Positions 1 to 9,600 of a DNA stretch of 64,000 bases are shown piece by piece. The stretch is taken from positions 1 to 64,000 of the forward strand of contig JAHBTW010000022.1 in NCBI GenBank assembly GCA_019638385.1. The letters run 5' to 3'. The notes beneath the pieces are model-generated. The model was not told the DNA's origin and made no database searches. It saw nothing but the letters and a program-made list of their open reading frames with translations. The position numbers and the translations under genes are program-made. Each line of letters begins with the position of its first letter. The stretch's first letter is position 1. The stretch comes from Saprospiraceae bacterium (GTDB lineage Bacteria; Bacteroidota; Bacteroidia; Chitinophagales; Saprospiraceae).

Positions 1-291
1 TCATGAATTATATCTGAAATTTTTCATCCACAACTACAATTTATCACTCGTTTCTTGACACTGCCAAATCTCTTATGTCTCTCCAACTTTTTCTAAGTCC
101 TATGCACAAAACCTCCCGGCGCGAGGTATAACTGCTGCAGGAGGGGCGTTCCAAGGTGTCTATAGAATTTGCGCAGAGCGGCGTTAACCCTTCGTTAACC
201 AAAATTGCCGAGCCGTTAACAGGCGTCCGGCCGCGGATGCACTACCTTTGCTCCGCAATTCATTGTTTAACTATCAAAAATCATAAACGAC
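1..291. other. Leader region of DUF1573 gene
   Basis: No gene is seen in this stretch. It holds three TTAAC boxes (184-188, 195-199, 216-220) and a Bacteroidota-type -7 box just before the DUF1573 gene. The first 180 bases show nothing recognisable. Confidence 0.6.
243..250 (+). promoter_or_regulatory. Promoter -7 box (TACCTTTG)
   Basis: TACCTTTG fits the Bacteroidota -7 consensus TAnnTTTG and lies 41 bases before the start codon at 292. No convincing TTTG -33 element is seen at the usual distance. The three TTAAC boxes at 184-220 lie just upstream, where a regulator would bind. Confidence 0.55.
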
Positions 292-846
292 ATGTTCAAA
301 ATTGTTAAAATTGCCCTGCCGCTTGTATTGGCTGCCGGCGTATTTGTATCCTGCCAAAACGCCAACAAAGACGTGCGTCAGGAAGCCCGTCAAAGCATTG
401 AAGGCACTTCGGCTGTTCAGCCGCAAAGCCCTAACCCGATGGACCCGGGCGCTACTGCCGACGCCAATCCGATTCCCACCGGCCCGACTACTGAAATCGC
501 TTTCACCGAAACGGAATTCGACTTCGGCACGGTGAAAGACGGCGAAAAAGTGAGCCACACTTACAAGTTTAAGAACACCGGCAAAGAGCCGCTCGTGATC
601 TCCAACGCACAAGGTAGCTGCGGTTGCACCGTGCCCAAGTGGCCCCGCGACCCCATCGCTCCGGGCAAAAGCGGCGAGATCGTAGTAGAATTTGACAGCA
701 AAGGCAAAGCCGGCGACCGCAACCAAAAAGTGACGCTGACCGCGAACACCAACCCGCCGCAGACCTTCCTCACGCTGAAAGGCAAAGTGCTCGGCGACCC
801 GAACGCACCGGCGCAGGAAGCTCCGCCGATTCAGATCAATCAGTAA
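292..846 (+). CDS. DUF1573 domain lipoprotein
   Basis: A 184-residue envelope protein. The N-terminus is a lipoprotein signal: a short basic start, a hydrophobic stretch, then Cys21 in the context FVSC. After a Pro/Asn/Thr-rich linker, residues about 70-170 form a DUF1573 domain, an Ig-like fold of the ASPM-SPD-2-Hydin type, with the family signature FDFGTVKDGEKVSH and the GSCGCT motif. DUF1573 proteins are abundant in Bacteroidota, but their exact role is not established. The gene stands alone: a good promoter box precedes it and a strong hairpin terminator follows. A longer antisense frame over the same bases is a shadow. Confidence 0.85.
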   Translation: MFKIVKIALPLVLAAGVFVSCQNANKDVRQEARQSIEGTSAVQPQSPNPMDPGATADANPIPTGPTTEIAFTETEFDFGTVKDGEKVSHTYKFKNTGKEPLVISNAQGSCGCTVPKWPRDPIAPGKSGEIVVEFDSKGKAGDRNQKVTLTANTNPPQTFLTLKGKVLGDPNAPAQEAPPIQINQ

Positions 847-904
847 GTAGTTTTGAGGGGATAAAACCTCCCGAAAAACGATACAAACCCTGCCCCGGCA
901 GGCG

Positions 905-960
905 AAGGAGATGCGAAGTGCGACAAAGATTTTTTGTCGTAACTTCGCATCTCCTTTTTA
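905..960 (+). terminator. Rho-independent terminator after DUF1573 gene
   Basis: A perfect 15-bp stem (905-919 with 942-956) is extended by an inner cgacaaa/tttgtcg stem around a gattt loop. The descending arm runs into a short T-run at 955-959. It separates the lipoprotein gene from ligA. Confidence 0.85.
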
Positions 961-1002
961 ATTTCTGTGCTACCGCCCGGCGGATTTGTATAGAAAAACC
1001 CA

Positions 1003-3141
1003 ATGCCAATGACCTACAACCAAGAGGAACAACGCGCACTTTTTGCCTTGTCGCAGCAATACTTGCGCGGCGAATATCCTGCTGATGACCGCCTGCGCCT
1101 CAGCGAATTGCAACGCCTCATTTTGTACCACGAGCACCGCTACTATGTGCTCAACGACCCCGTGCTGAGCGATTTCGAATACGATACGCTCTACAAACAG
1201 CTCGAAGCCATAGAGGCAGAACACCCCGATTGGGTAAGTCCCGCTTCGCCCACGCAACGGGTTTCTGCCGATCTCAGCGCCGATTTCAAGCCGGTAGAGC
1301 ATCTCCTGCCCATGTTGTCGCTGGGCAATTCGTACAATGAAGCCGACCTTTTTGAATTTGATACCCAAATCAAAAAACTGCTCGGCTTGCCGGCCGATGA
1401 AGACGTGGCGTACGCCGTGGAGCCTAAGTTTGACGGCAGCAGCATTAGTTTGGTGTATGAAAACGACCGCCTCCTGCGCGCCGCTACGCGCGGCAACGGC
1501 GCCGTCGGCGAAGACATCAGTTCCAATGCGCGCGTTATTCGCAGCATTCCGCTCGAAGCGGCCTTTTCCCGGTACGACATCCGGCGGGCAGAATTGCGCG
1601 GCGAGGTGCTCATTCGCAAAGACAGTTTCAAAAAAATAAATGAAGAACGCGCACGGGAGGACCTGACCCTCTTTGCCAACCCGCGCAATACGGCAGCCGG
1701 CGGCCTGCGCATGAAAGACCCCAAAGAAACGGCCCGCCGGGGCCTGGAGGCCTTCATCTACCAAATCGGCTTCGCCGAAGACGCGCAGGGCGCCGATGCC
1801 ATGGCCCGCTTTACTACCCACTACGAGAGTCTGGACTTTCTCGGCGCATTGGGTTTTAAAACCCCGACCATTGAGCGCAAGCTGTGCCGCAACATCGCGG
1901 AGGTAGTCGCCTTTTGCCAGGAATGGCAGCAAAAACGCGAGGACTATCCCTACGAGATTGACGGCATGGTGGTAAAACTCAACCGGCGCGACTGGCAGGA
2001 ACGCTGCGGCTACACGAGCCATCATCCGCGCTGGGCCATCGCTTTCAAGTTTCAGGCCAAACAAGCCACTGCCCGGCTGCTGCAAGTGGAATATCAGGTG
2101 GGCAAAATCGGCTCCATCACGCCGGTGGCCAAGCTGGAACCGGTGCAGTTGGCCGGCGTCACGGTGTCCTCCGTTTCGCTGCACAACGAGGATTTTATCC
2201 TCAGCAAAGACCTTCGCATCGGCGACCATGTACTCGTGGAGCGCGCCGGCGATGTGATTCCCTACATCGTAAAACCGCTGACCGAATTGCGCGACGGTAC
2301 GGAGCAGCCGGTGCTGTTCCCGCGCGTGTGCCCCATCAACGATACGGAAACGCCGGTGGAGCTGGTGCGCGCTGAAGGCGAATCGGCCTGGCGCTGCCCC
2401 CGCTGTGTGTGCGGCGCGCAGGACCTGGAGCGCATCGTTTTCCATGTGTCCAAAAACGCAATGGACATTGACGGCATGGGGCGCTCCATCGTGGAACGTT
2501 TTTACCAGCTCGGCTGGGTGCGCAGCATCGCCGATGTATATCGGTTGGATTATGAGCGCATGGCGCAATTGGAGGGCTTCGGCCAAAAATCGGCTGCCAA
2601 CCTCCGCGCCGCTGTGGACAAAGCAAAGCAAAACCCCATTCATCGCCTGCTCCACAGCCTGAGCATCCATCACCTCGGCCAAACCGTGTCGAAGCTCATC
2701 GCCGCCGAAGTGGATCATGTACTCGACCTGCGAAACTGGACACTGGAGCATTTCACCAACATCAAAGACGTGGGGCCGGTAGTGGCGGAAAACGTCATCG
2801 CCTTCTTCGCCGAACCGCGCAACATCCGCCTGCTGGAGGAAATGGAACAACTCGGCGTAAACCTCCGCCAAACCGACGACGACCGCCCCCGCGCCGCTTC
2901 CGGCGATGGGCCGTTGGCCGGAAAAACCATCCTTTTCACAGGCACCCTCCAAACCATGGGCCGCAAAGAAGCGCAGGCGCGGGCCGAAGCCGCCGGCGCC
3001 AAAAACCTCAGCGGCATCAGCGCCCATCTCAACATATTGGTGGCCGGCGCCGAAGCCGGCTCCAAACTAAAAAAAGCGCAGGCCGTCGGTACCATCCAAA
3101 TCCTGAGCGAGGAGGAATTTTTGGAATTGGTGAATGGGTAG
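1003..3141 (+). CDS. ligA: NAD-dependent DNA ligase LigA
   Basis: A full-length 712-residue LigA that seals nicks in replication and repair using NAD. Visible parts in order: N-terminal NAD-binding Ia domain; adenylation domain with the nucleophile Lys142 in EPKFDG followed by SxxLxYxxGxL-like and RGNG motifs; OB fold; zinc finger (about 443-470); helix-hairpin-helix repeats; C-terminal BRCT domain from about residue 635. The zinc finger is atypical: Cys443, Cys465 and Cys470 are in place, but the second canonical Cys is Asn446, and an extra Cys468 is present. The last 25 codons are repeated downstream at 6408-6482. The start follows directly on the DUF1573 terminator and needs no unusual codon. 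A 685-codon antisense frame over this gene is a shadow. Confidence 0.97.
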   Translation: MPMTYNQEEQRALFALSQQYLRGEYPADDRLRLSELQRLILYHEHRYYVLNDPVLSDFEYDTLYKQLEAIEAEHPDWVSPASPTQRVSADLSADFKPVEHLLPMLSLGNSYNEADLFEFDTQIKKLLGLPADEDVAYAVEPKFDGSSISLVYENDRLLRAATRGNGAVGEDISSNARVIRSIPLEAAFSRYDIRRAELRGEVLIRKDSFKKINEERAREDLTLFANPRNTAAGGLRMKDPKETARRGLEAFIYQIGFAEDAQGADAMARFTTHYESLDFLGALGFKTPTIERKLCRNIAEVVAFCQEWQQKREDYPYEIDGMVVKLNRRDWQERCGYTSHHPRWAIAFKFQAKQATARLLQVEYQVGKIGSITPVAKLEPVQLAGVTVSSVSLHNEDFILSKDLRIGDHVLVERAGDVIPYIVKPLTELRDGTEQPVLFPRVCPINDTETPVELVRAEGESAWRCPRCVCGAQDLERIVFHVSKNAMDIDGMGRSIVERFYQLGWVRSIADVYRLDYERMAQLEGFGQKSAANLRAAVDKAKQNPIHRLLHSLSIHHLGQTVSKLIAAEVDHVLDLRNWTLEHFTNIKDVGPVVAENVIAFFAEPRNIRLLEEMEQLGVNLRQTDDDRPRAASGDGPLAGKTILFTGTLQTMGRKEAQARAEAAGAKNLSGISAHLNILVAGAEAGSKLKKAQAVGTIQILSEEEFLELVNG

Positions 3142-3187
3142 GGAGGAACGCGATGGTGAAATGGCAACGGTATCGGTATTGGTAATG
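3067..3187 (+). repeat. Direct repeat copy A (ligA 3' end)
   Basis: The last codons and the 3' flank of ligA. Bases 3067-3164 align without gaps to 6408-6505 with five mismatches; beyond that the two drift apart by small gaps up to a shared ggtattggtaat. The three mismatches before the stop codon are all third-position and silent. Confidence 0.9.
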
Positions 3188-3222
3188 GTAGAGACGCAAT
3201 CCATTGCGTCTCTACCATTACC
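3181..3222. repeat. REP-like palindrome between convergent genes
   Basis: A perfect 20-bp inverted repeat (3181-3200 with 3203-3222) with core gagacgcaat/attgcgtctc, separated by two bases. Palindromes with this core occur as dispersed REP-like elements in several phyla, from general knowledge. It lies between the stop codons of ligA and the convergent T9SS gene, so it probably also ends transcription from both sides. It interrupts the ligA flank relative to repeat copy B, which lacks it. Confidence 0.75.
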
Positions 3223-3240
3223 GTTACATTACCCTTACCT

Positions 3241-4770
3241 TCACTTCAACACCACTTTCACTACGCCCGTTTGTCCGGCAGCAGTCTGTACCTGTGCCAG
3301 ATACATGCCCGGCGGCAGTTGCCTGCTTTGGATAGAGACCGGATACTCCTGAGCTTCTGTGCTTTGTACGAGGCGGCCCTGCATGTCCCACAGCCGAACT
3401 CGAAGCGGAAATATCGGATGCGCAAACCCGGCGAGGCTCAGATGGAAGAAGTCATGCGCCGGATTAGGTGAAGCAATAAGTGCGGGCTTTTCAACGCTCG
3501 GCGACACAAGCTCCCGCGTGGAGGTAACGATTTGCACCTCGCCGCAGCCCGGCTCCAAACACCCCATACTATCCAACTTGACCAGCCATACGTTGGGGTT
3601 GTTCACTGCCGGTGTATGATTGGGAAAGGTGTCCTGATACAGCCCTGTGAATACCAACATGCCATCGGGTTCTTCTACTACGTCATAAAAAATGGAAGAC
3701 TTCATGGGGGAGCGTATATCGGCGATGTAACGCTGCCAGCGCATCTCCCCTTGAGCCGACATGCGGAAGATCCAGCCACAATAGCCAAGCTCCTGTGCTC
3801 GCTGGTCAATATACCCCATGCCGATAAGATCACCGTTGGCGGCGCGGCGGATGTTGAATATTTCTCGAAATATATCCGCAGGAAAATCATAGCGGTTTAC
3901 CAGTTCCCCTTCACCATCGAACCACAATACCGATGGAGGAAAAGGAATGAGACTGTCTAATTCGTACCAAAGGTCGCGTGCCCAGGTTGCAACTATCAGC
4001 TCTTCATCTGCTTCAACGACTATGGTGTGTGCGCCCCATATTGACTCCGAGTGAGTGCGGGTCCACAAGGGATTGCCGATGGAATCGGTGCGGGTAAGGG
4101 TGAGATCATGCTCGTCACAAATACCGGCAGTATTGTCACAAGAGACGCGGGGGAGTAATAAATCTCCACCGGATAACTCAATCATTGAACGAACTCCTTG
4201 ATGAGTGAAATCAGGGCCTAAAAAACGCTCCCACAACAATTCCATATCCGGTGTCCATTTTTGAAGCCAGACTTTTTCAGATGAAAAGCTTCGTGAGTTA
4301 TACATAATCAAGTTTCCATCAGAGGCTACCGTTAATCCACCTGTAAAATCAGGGCCGGGTGGGCCTTGAATAAGAAATGATAAGGAATCTCCAGACATAG
4401 GATCAAACTCCATTAAAAATACTTGGCGATCGTTTCCTGGAATAATTATACCGCCACTCATAAAATGACGGTTTCCGATGTATGCCATTCCGGCGCGTGA
4501 TCTCGGCTCCCAATTATAAGGAAAGGCGTGATATTGTTTTTTATTTAAGACATTACCATCAAAATCAACTCTGAGAAAACCGAAACAATTCACGCTGTTA
4601 TTTATACATCTAGAACCGACAACTATAAGATAACCATCTTCAAGTCTTTTAATTTGAATTCCGGTATCTGCATCATTATCCATATCAATGGTGGTCATGA
4701 AAGTATTTTGCCCGTAAACGATTGTCGCGAATAGAATAAACATCCCCAAAATTGCCTGTATTCTGATCAT
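3241..4770 (-). CDS. T9SS type A sorting domain protein
   Basis: A 509-residue secreted protein of unknown function. It begins with a signal peptide (hydrophobic residues about 5-19, then YGQN). The body contains several repeats of a 'DGxLIxxG' type (for example LEDGYLIVVGS, SDGNLIMYNS and ANGDLIGMGY), suggesting a beta-propeller-like or beta-rich fold. The last ~80 residues are a type A T9SS sorting domain (SPNPAHDFFHLSL, GRLVQS, LPPGMYLAQVQ, final VVKVVLK), which directs export across the outer membrane and removal or anchoring of the tail. The T9SS machinery itself is not in the window. Base composition is visibly AT-richer than in neighbours such as ligA. Together with the next gene it forms the cassette lying between the two copies of the ligA 3' end. 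Confidence 0.85.
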   Translation of the reverse strand: MIRIQAILGMFILFATIVYGQNTFMTTIDMDNDADTGIQIKRLEDGYLIVVGSRCINNSVNCFGFLRVDFDGNVLNKKQYHAFPYNWEPRSRAGMAYIGNRHFMSGGIIIPGNDRQVFLMEFDPMSGDSLSFLIQGPPGPDFTGGLTVASDGNLIMYNSRSFSSEKVWLQKWTPDMELLWERFLGPDFTHQGVRSMIELSGGDLLLPRVSCDNTAGICDEHDLTLTRTDSIGNPLWTRTHSESIWGAHTIVVEADEELIVATWARDLWYELDSLIPFPPSVLWFDGEGELVNRYDFPADIFREIFNIRRAANGDLIGMGYIDQRAQELGYCGWIFRMSAQGEMRWQRYIADIRSPMKSSIFYDVVEEPDGMLVFTGLYQDTFPNHTPAVNNPNVWLVKLDSMGCLEPGCGEVQIVTSTRELVSPSVEKPALIASPNPAHDFFHLSLAGFAHPIFPLRVRLWDMQGRLVQSTEAQEYPVSIQSRQLPPGMYLAQVQTAAGQTGVVKVVLK

Positions 4771-4784
4771 GGCCGTTGAGTTTT

Positions 4785-4830
4785 AAGAAAAGCATGTTGC
4801 GAGGAGCCGCAGAGGGCTCTCGCAACATGC
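4785..4830 (-). terminator. Intrinsic terminator after S8-like gene
   Basis: Read on the minus strand: an 11-bp stem gcatgttgcga/tcgcaacatgc continued by gagcc/ggctc past one bulged base, then TTTTCTT. It lies between the stop of the S8-like gene (4855) and the start of the next minus-strand gene (4770), so the two cassette genes are probably separate transcripts. Confidence 0.8.
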
Positions 4831-4854
4831 CTAAGCCTGTTAAAAATAATGAAA

Positions 4855-6256
4855 CTACCGTTTTACAACTTTGCTTTGATGGCGCAGTTGATGCTGCATT
4901 TCTATGCAAAGCGCATAGATTCCAGGGGGCAGGGCGCTTATATCTATTTCTACATTGTGTACTGCATCTGCGGCCAGAGGAATTGCAAGTTGTAACCGAC
5001 CCAGCAAATCATACAAGTAGATATATCCTGTTCCATCCCAACTTCCCGGAAGGGAAACGAAGAGTTTATCCTCAGTTGGGTTGGGAAATATCAGCGGTTG
5101 CGGTGCTTCAACAGAAGCGGCCGGCAATACCGGAGGTGAAGCAAGTGCTTGTGCCGGCAATTCAAATTGCTCCAAATCAAAAGTGTATCCTTCAAGAAAA
5201 GAGAGCAACGCCCTTGCGTGTCCTCGTTCGGGCGATTGGCTGTACGCGACCACTTTCAGGGTTTCTCTTTCATTTTCAGAAAGTGCATACCCTTCCTCAC
5301 TTTGCAATCTGGCCAAATTGATTTGTTGTACGGCATAAAAATCCTCGTCGTATTTATTGACCACTGGGATAGCCGACAGCGCTGTATCTGCGCGAGCATA
5401 GAGGTTTCGGTGCAAAAACAAGCCGTAGGCCAAGCGCAATGCTTCCCGGTTGTTTTCGCTATGAAGCACCTGTATGGCATCTTCCAATGAGCCGCCTTCC
5501 ATAGCATTCGTGAGAAACCAGTCAATGATCTTATTTTTGAGGTAATATTGCCCGGCCCACGCTGCTTTAAGTTCCATGTCTTGCGGATAAGTTGCCATTT
5601 GCGATGCTAAGTATGCCGCACTATTTTTTGCAGTCAGGTACTCCCCTGTATTGTTATTGTTATCCAAAAAATTCCAACCACGCCAATCATCGACAAAGCC
5701 GTTGCCGTCATTATCCACGCCATTGCCGGTGGAAGGGTTAAATGGTGTCTGCCAGGCATCTTCTCCCGGATTGAGATATATTACTCCGTCCAGATCGGGA
5801 TGTTCCCATTCAATGCCGGTATCAAGGACTGCAACGACGATGTTGCTACTGCCAGTGGTAATGTCCCATGCTGCGTCTGCCATGATCTTGTTGAGATGCC
5901 ATTGATCGGGGAAAAGTGGATCATTGGGCGTGCTGAGCAAATGCCCCATATAGTTGTATTGCAATATTTCCACCAGAGCCGATTTTTGTAAGCGATCATG
6001 AACGGAGGTAATGTCATGCAGTGGTGCAATCTCGTAATCAATGAACCCGGTAATGGCCTGTCGTAGCTTTTTGAGCCGATGCGTTGCTTCAAATGAGACA
6101 ATATCTTGCTCGGATGCCCCTGATTTGAATTTTAGGGTCAGAACTTTATTGTCCATTTTTGTCCCCCCCCCGAACTATTGTTTGGGAATGGGCAGGAGTG
6201 AAATGCCACAGGGTTGCTGCGCAAATCAGGAAGAAAAAGTGGAATACAGTCTTCAT
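4855..6256 (-). pseudogene. Broken S8-like T9SS protein, poly-G frameshift
   Basis: The long reading frame (4855-6156, 433 residues) starts inside a fervidolysin-like prodomain. It continues into the front of a subtilisin (S8) domain with the catalytic Asp112 in VLDTG and the DNDGNGFVDDWRGWNF stretch. It then jumps, right after a run of Asn codons, into a helical region and a T9SS type A tail (FPNPTEDKLFVSL to KVVKR). The catalytic His (HGTH) and Ser (GTSMA) segments are absent. The frame has no signal peptide. One lies just upstream in another frame: a 36-codon ORF from 6256 (MKTVFHFFFLICAATL, then HSQ) that stops at 6146. The two are out of phase at nine consecutive C (6163-6171, G on the coding strand); eight would join them in one frame. 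It may be a decaying gene, a slippage-controlled gene or a base-call error at the homopolymer. Confidence 0.75.
6163..6171 (-). repeat. Homopolymer tract of nine C
   Basis: Nine C on the plus strand, G on the coding strand, lying between the signal-peptide codons and the S8-like frame. Length eight or eleven would fuse the two parts in frame; nine breaks them. Such tracts are prone to slip. Confidence 0.9.
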
Positions 6257-6407
6257 ACAAAGATATTTGAGGTGAAAAAAATACTACGGGATTTGATGGA
6301 TTTAATTCACTAAATTTTGACATCCCGATAAAAGTAGGGAGAATAAATTTATTTCGATTTTTTTTAACATTTAAATTGGGGCAGCGCATGTTTTTGGAGA
6401 ATCTCGG

Positions 6408-6525
6408 CTAAAAAAAGCGCAGGCCGTCGGCACGATCCAAATCCTGAGCGAGGAAGAATTTTTGGAATTGGTGAATGGGTAGGGTGGAACGCGACGGTGA
6501 AATGGGTGCGGGGTATTGGTAATCG
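6408..6525 (+). repeat. Direct repeat copy B (diverged ligA 3' end)
   Basis: It encodes the last 24 residues of LigA (LKKAQAVGTIQILSEEEF onward) with a stop codon at the same place, but no gene upstream is in frame with it. It matches copy A at 93 of 98 aligned positions. This is a relic that marks the right edge of the cassette. Confidence 0.9.
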
Positions 6526-6572
6526 GCGTTACCGATGTTTTCGTTAAGCCTGTCGGGATATCAATATTTTAT

Positions 6573-6580
6573 TACTTTTG
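6573..6580 (+). promoter_or_regulatory. Promoter -7 box (TACTTTTG)
   Basis: TACTTTTG matches TAnnTTTG and lies 39 bases before the DUF2723 gene start. No clear -33 TTTG is seen. Confidence 0.6.
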
Positions 6581-6619
6581 CGCGTCCATTAACCAGACTT
6601 ATTCAAAACCTGGCGCTCC

Positions 6620-9600
6620 ATGAATCTTTTTAAAATTGCAACCAACTTGACCGGCTTGGTCGTTTTTGCCATTTCGGCCACAGTCTATTATTACTCAGTA
6701 GAATCCACCGGCAGTTTGTGGGATTGCGGCGAGTTTATCCTCGGCGCGTACAAACTTCAGGTCGTTCACCCGCCCGGCGCGCCGGTGTTCATGCTCGTCG
6801 GTCGCCTGTTCACTTGGGTAGCGGATATTTTTTCTGACAACCCATCTGACATTGCGTTAGCCGTCAACATGATGTCGGGTTTGTGCAGCGCTTTGGCAGC
6901 CATGTTTGTCGCTTGGACGACCATGATATTCGGCAAACTCGCACTGACGGAAAGCCGGGAGGCCGATACCGACCTGGGGCAAACCATTGCACTCATGGCG
7001 GCCGGTGTGGCAGCCGGTTTGGTGACGGCGTTCAGCACCTCCATTTGGTTTTCGGCAGTCGAAGGCGAGGTATATGCTATGTCCACATTCTTTACGGCGC
7101 TCACGCTGTGGGCCATGGTAAAATGGTACCACCTGCCCGATTCGCCGCAAGCCGACCGCTGGGTATTGTTTGCTGTTTATTCGGCAGGTTTGTCTATGGG
7201 AGTTCACTTGCTGAGTTTGCTGACCTTCCCGGCATTGGCCATGTTGTATTATTTCAAAAAATATAAGGAGCACAACTTCGTAGGCATAGCGATAGCAGCC
7301 TTTATCGGTGTGGTGTTCATTGTCGGGGTACAGGCATTTGTCATTGTGGGCGTGCCCAGCTTGTGGGGCGCTTTTGACCTCATGCTGGTCAATGGCTTGG
7401 GGCTTCCTTTCCACAGCGGGCTGGTACCGATGTTGCTCGTCGTAGTCGGGTACATTGTCTTACTCACGCTCATCCTTCAGGAAAAAATTACGTCTAAGAC
7501 GCCCATGTATATCTTTTCCGCCGCGATGTTTTTGTCTGCATTGATCTGTTCTGCCGGGTATTCGGAGTTCAGCGGCGGCAAATATTTGTGGTTGGGCGCC
7601 TTTTTGGTATTGGGTACTGCTTTATTTCAAAACCAACTGGTACAGCGCCGCCGCGATACGCAAATGGTGCTGATGGGCGCCGCGTTGGTCATTTCTGCAT
7701 TTTCTACCATTGGAGTGGTGGTCATTCGATCGAATGCCCAACCGCCGCTGAATATGAACGCGCCTTCCGATGCCACCCGCCTCATTCCTTACCTCAACAG
7801 GGAACAATACGGCGAGCGCGCACTGCTCAAAGGCCCTCACTTTGCCGCCAGCCCCGACCCTGCTAAATCGAAATACGAGCCGCGCTACGGCCCGGTGGGC
7901 AAGCGCTACGAACTCATTGAAGAAAAAATCACTTACGGGTTCAAGTCCTCCGATCAGATGTTGTTCCCGCGTATGGGCGACTTCATGGGCGACCGCAAAA
8001 ACCTGTACATGGCTTGGATCGGCCTCGATCCGGAAAAGCCGCTGCCGCCCGGCAGGCCCAATCAGGCCGACAACATCAGCTTTATGTGGAACTACCAGTT
8101 GGGCTGGATGTACTGGCGGTATTTTATGTGGAATTTCTCCGGTCGCCAAAACGGCGAACAAGGCTACTTCCCCAGCGATAAATCGAGCGGCAACTGGCTC
8201 TCCGGCATCAACGCGATAGACAACAGCCGCCTGTACGATCAGACGACCATAACAGAGACGATGCGCAACGACAAGTCGCGCAACCGCTACTATATGATCC
8301 CCTTTTTCCTCGGCCTCATCGGATTGTTTTACCACCTGCTGCGACGCCCGCAGGAGGGCCTGGCGCTGCTCGCCATGTTCATCATCACGGGTATCGGCAT
8401 TATCATTTATTCCAACCAGCCGCCCAACGAGCCGCGAGAGCGCGATTATGTGTTCGTAGGCTCCTTCTTTACTTATGCCATCTGGGTGGGCATGGCGGCC
8501 GTAGCGATATATGATCTGATGTGCCGGCGATTTAAGTTGCCCGGATTTTCCGGGGCGGTGCTTAGTTTGGTTGTGTTGGCAGCGCCCTGGTTGATGGGCA
8601 CGCAAAACTTTGACGACCACAGCCGCCGGGGCCACACCGCCGCCCGCGATTACGCGTCCAATTTTCTGGAATCCTGTGAACCCAATGCCGTTATCTTTAC
8701 TTACGGCGATAACGATACCTATCCGCTGTGGTACGCTCAGGAAGTGGAAGGCATTCGCACCGATGTGCGCGTGGTGAACCTCAGCCTCATTGCCGTGGAT
8801 TGGTACATTGACCTCCTGCGCCGCAAGGTGAACGACTCGGAAGCGCTCAAATTTACCGTGCCGCCCGACAAAGTGCGAGGCAGCCGGCGCAATCAAATCC
8901 CCTACTACAATCCCACAAGAGTAGATGAGCCGATGAGCGCCGAAAACTGGCTCCAGTTCATCGCCAGAGATAACCCATTGCCCACTACTTCCGGCCGGGG
9001 ATTCGACGGGTACTATCCCAGCAAGCAGATTTACCTGCCTATTGACCTCGAAAAAGCGCGGAAAGTAGGCATGATTACCGAAAAGGATACCGCAGGCGTG
9101 CTGGACCGCATTCCGCTCGGTTCACCCGGCGACTACATCACCAAAGACGACTTGGCTGTGCTGGACCTCATCGTGTCCAATATCCACGACCGACCCATTT
9201 ACTTTGCCGTTACCTGCCAGCCGTCCAAGTTTTGGGGGCTGAACAACTACATGCAGTTGGAGGGCCTGGCGCTGCGCATTGTGCCGGTGGCAAGTCAAAG
9301 CGACCGCAGCTACTCCGTGGTAGGCAGCGGCCGGGTGAATCCCGACAAGGTGTATCATAACATCATGAACAAATTCCGCTGGGGCAATTTTGATAAAATT
9401 GACGCCTACGTCAACCGAAGCTACCAGCCCAGCCTGCAAACTACGCAGTTGGCCATGCGCAGAGCGGCGATGGGCTTTCTGGACCGGGGCGAAAAGGAAA
9501 AAGCAATGGAGCTGATGGACAAATTTTTTGAGGCGTTCCCGCACAAAAACTTTCCTTACGACTACCGTTCCTGGTATATGATTTCCGTGTATTTGAATGC

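Noticed and set aside
970..3027. 685-codon open frame antisense to ligA
   Set aside because: It lies wholly over a conserved gene, shows no domain, and long antisense frames are expected at this base composition.
7622..8896. 424-codon frame antisense to the DUF2723 gene
   Set aside because: Shadow of the real gene; His/Val-rich composition without motifs.
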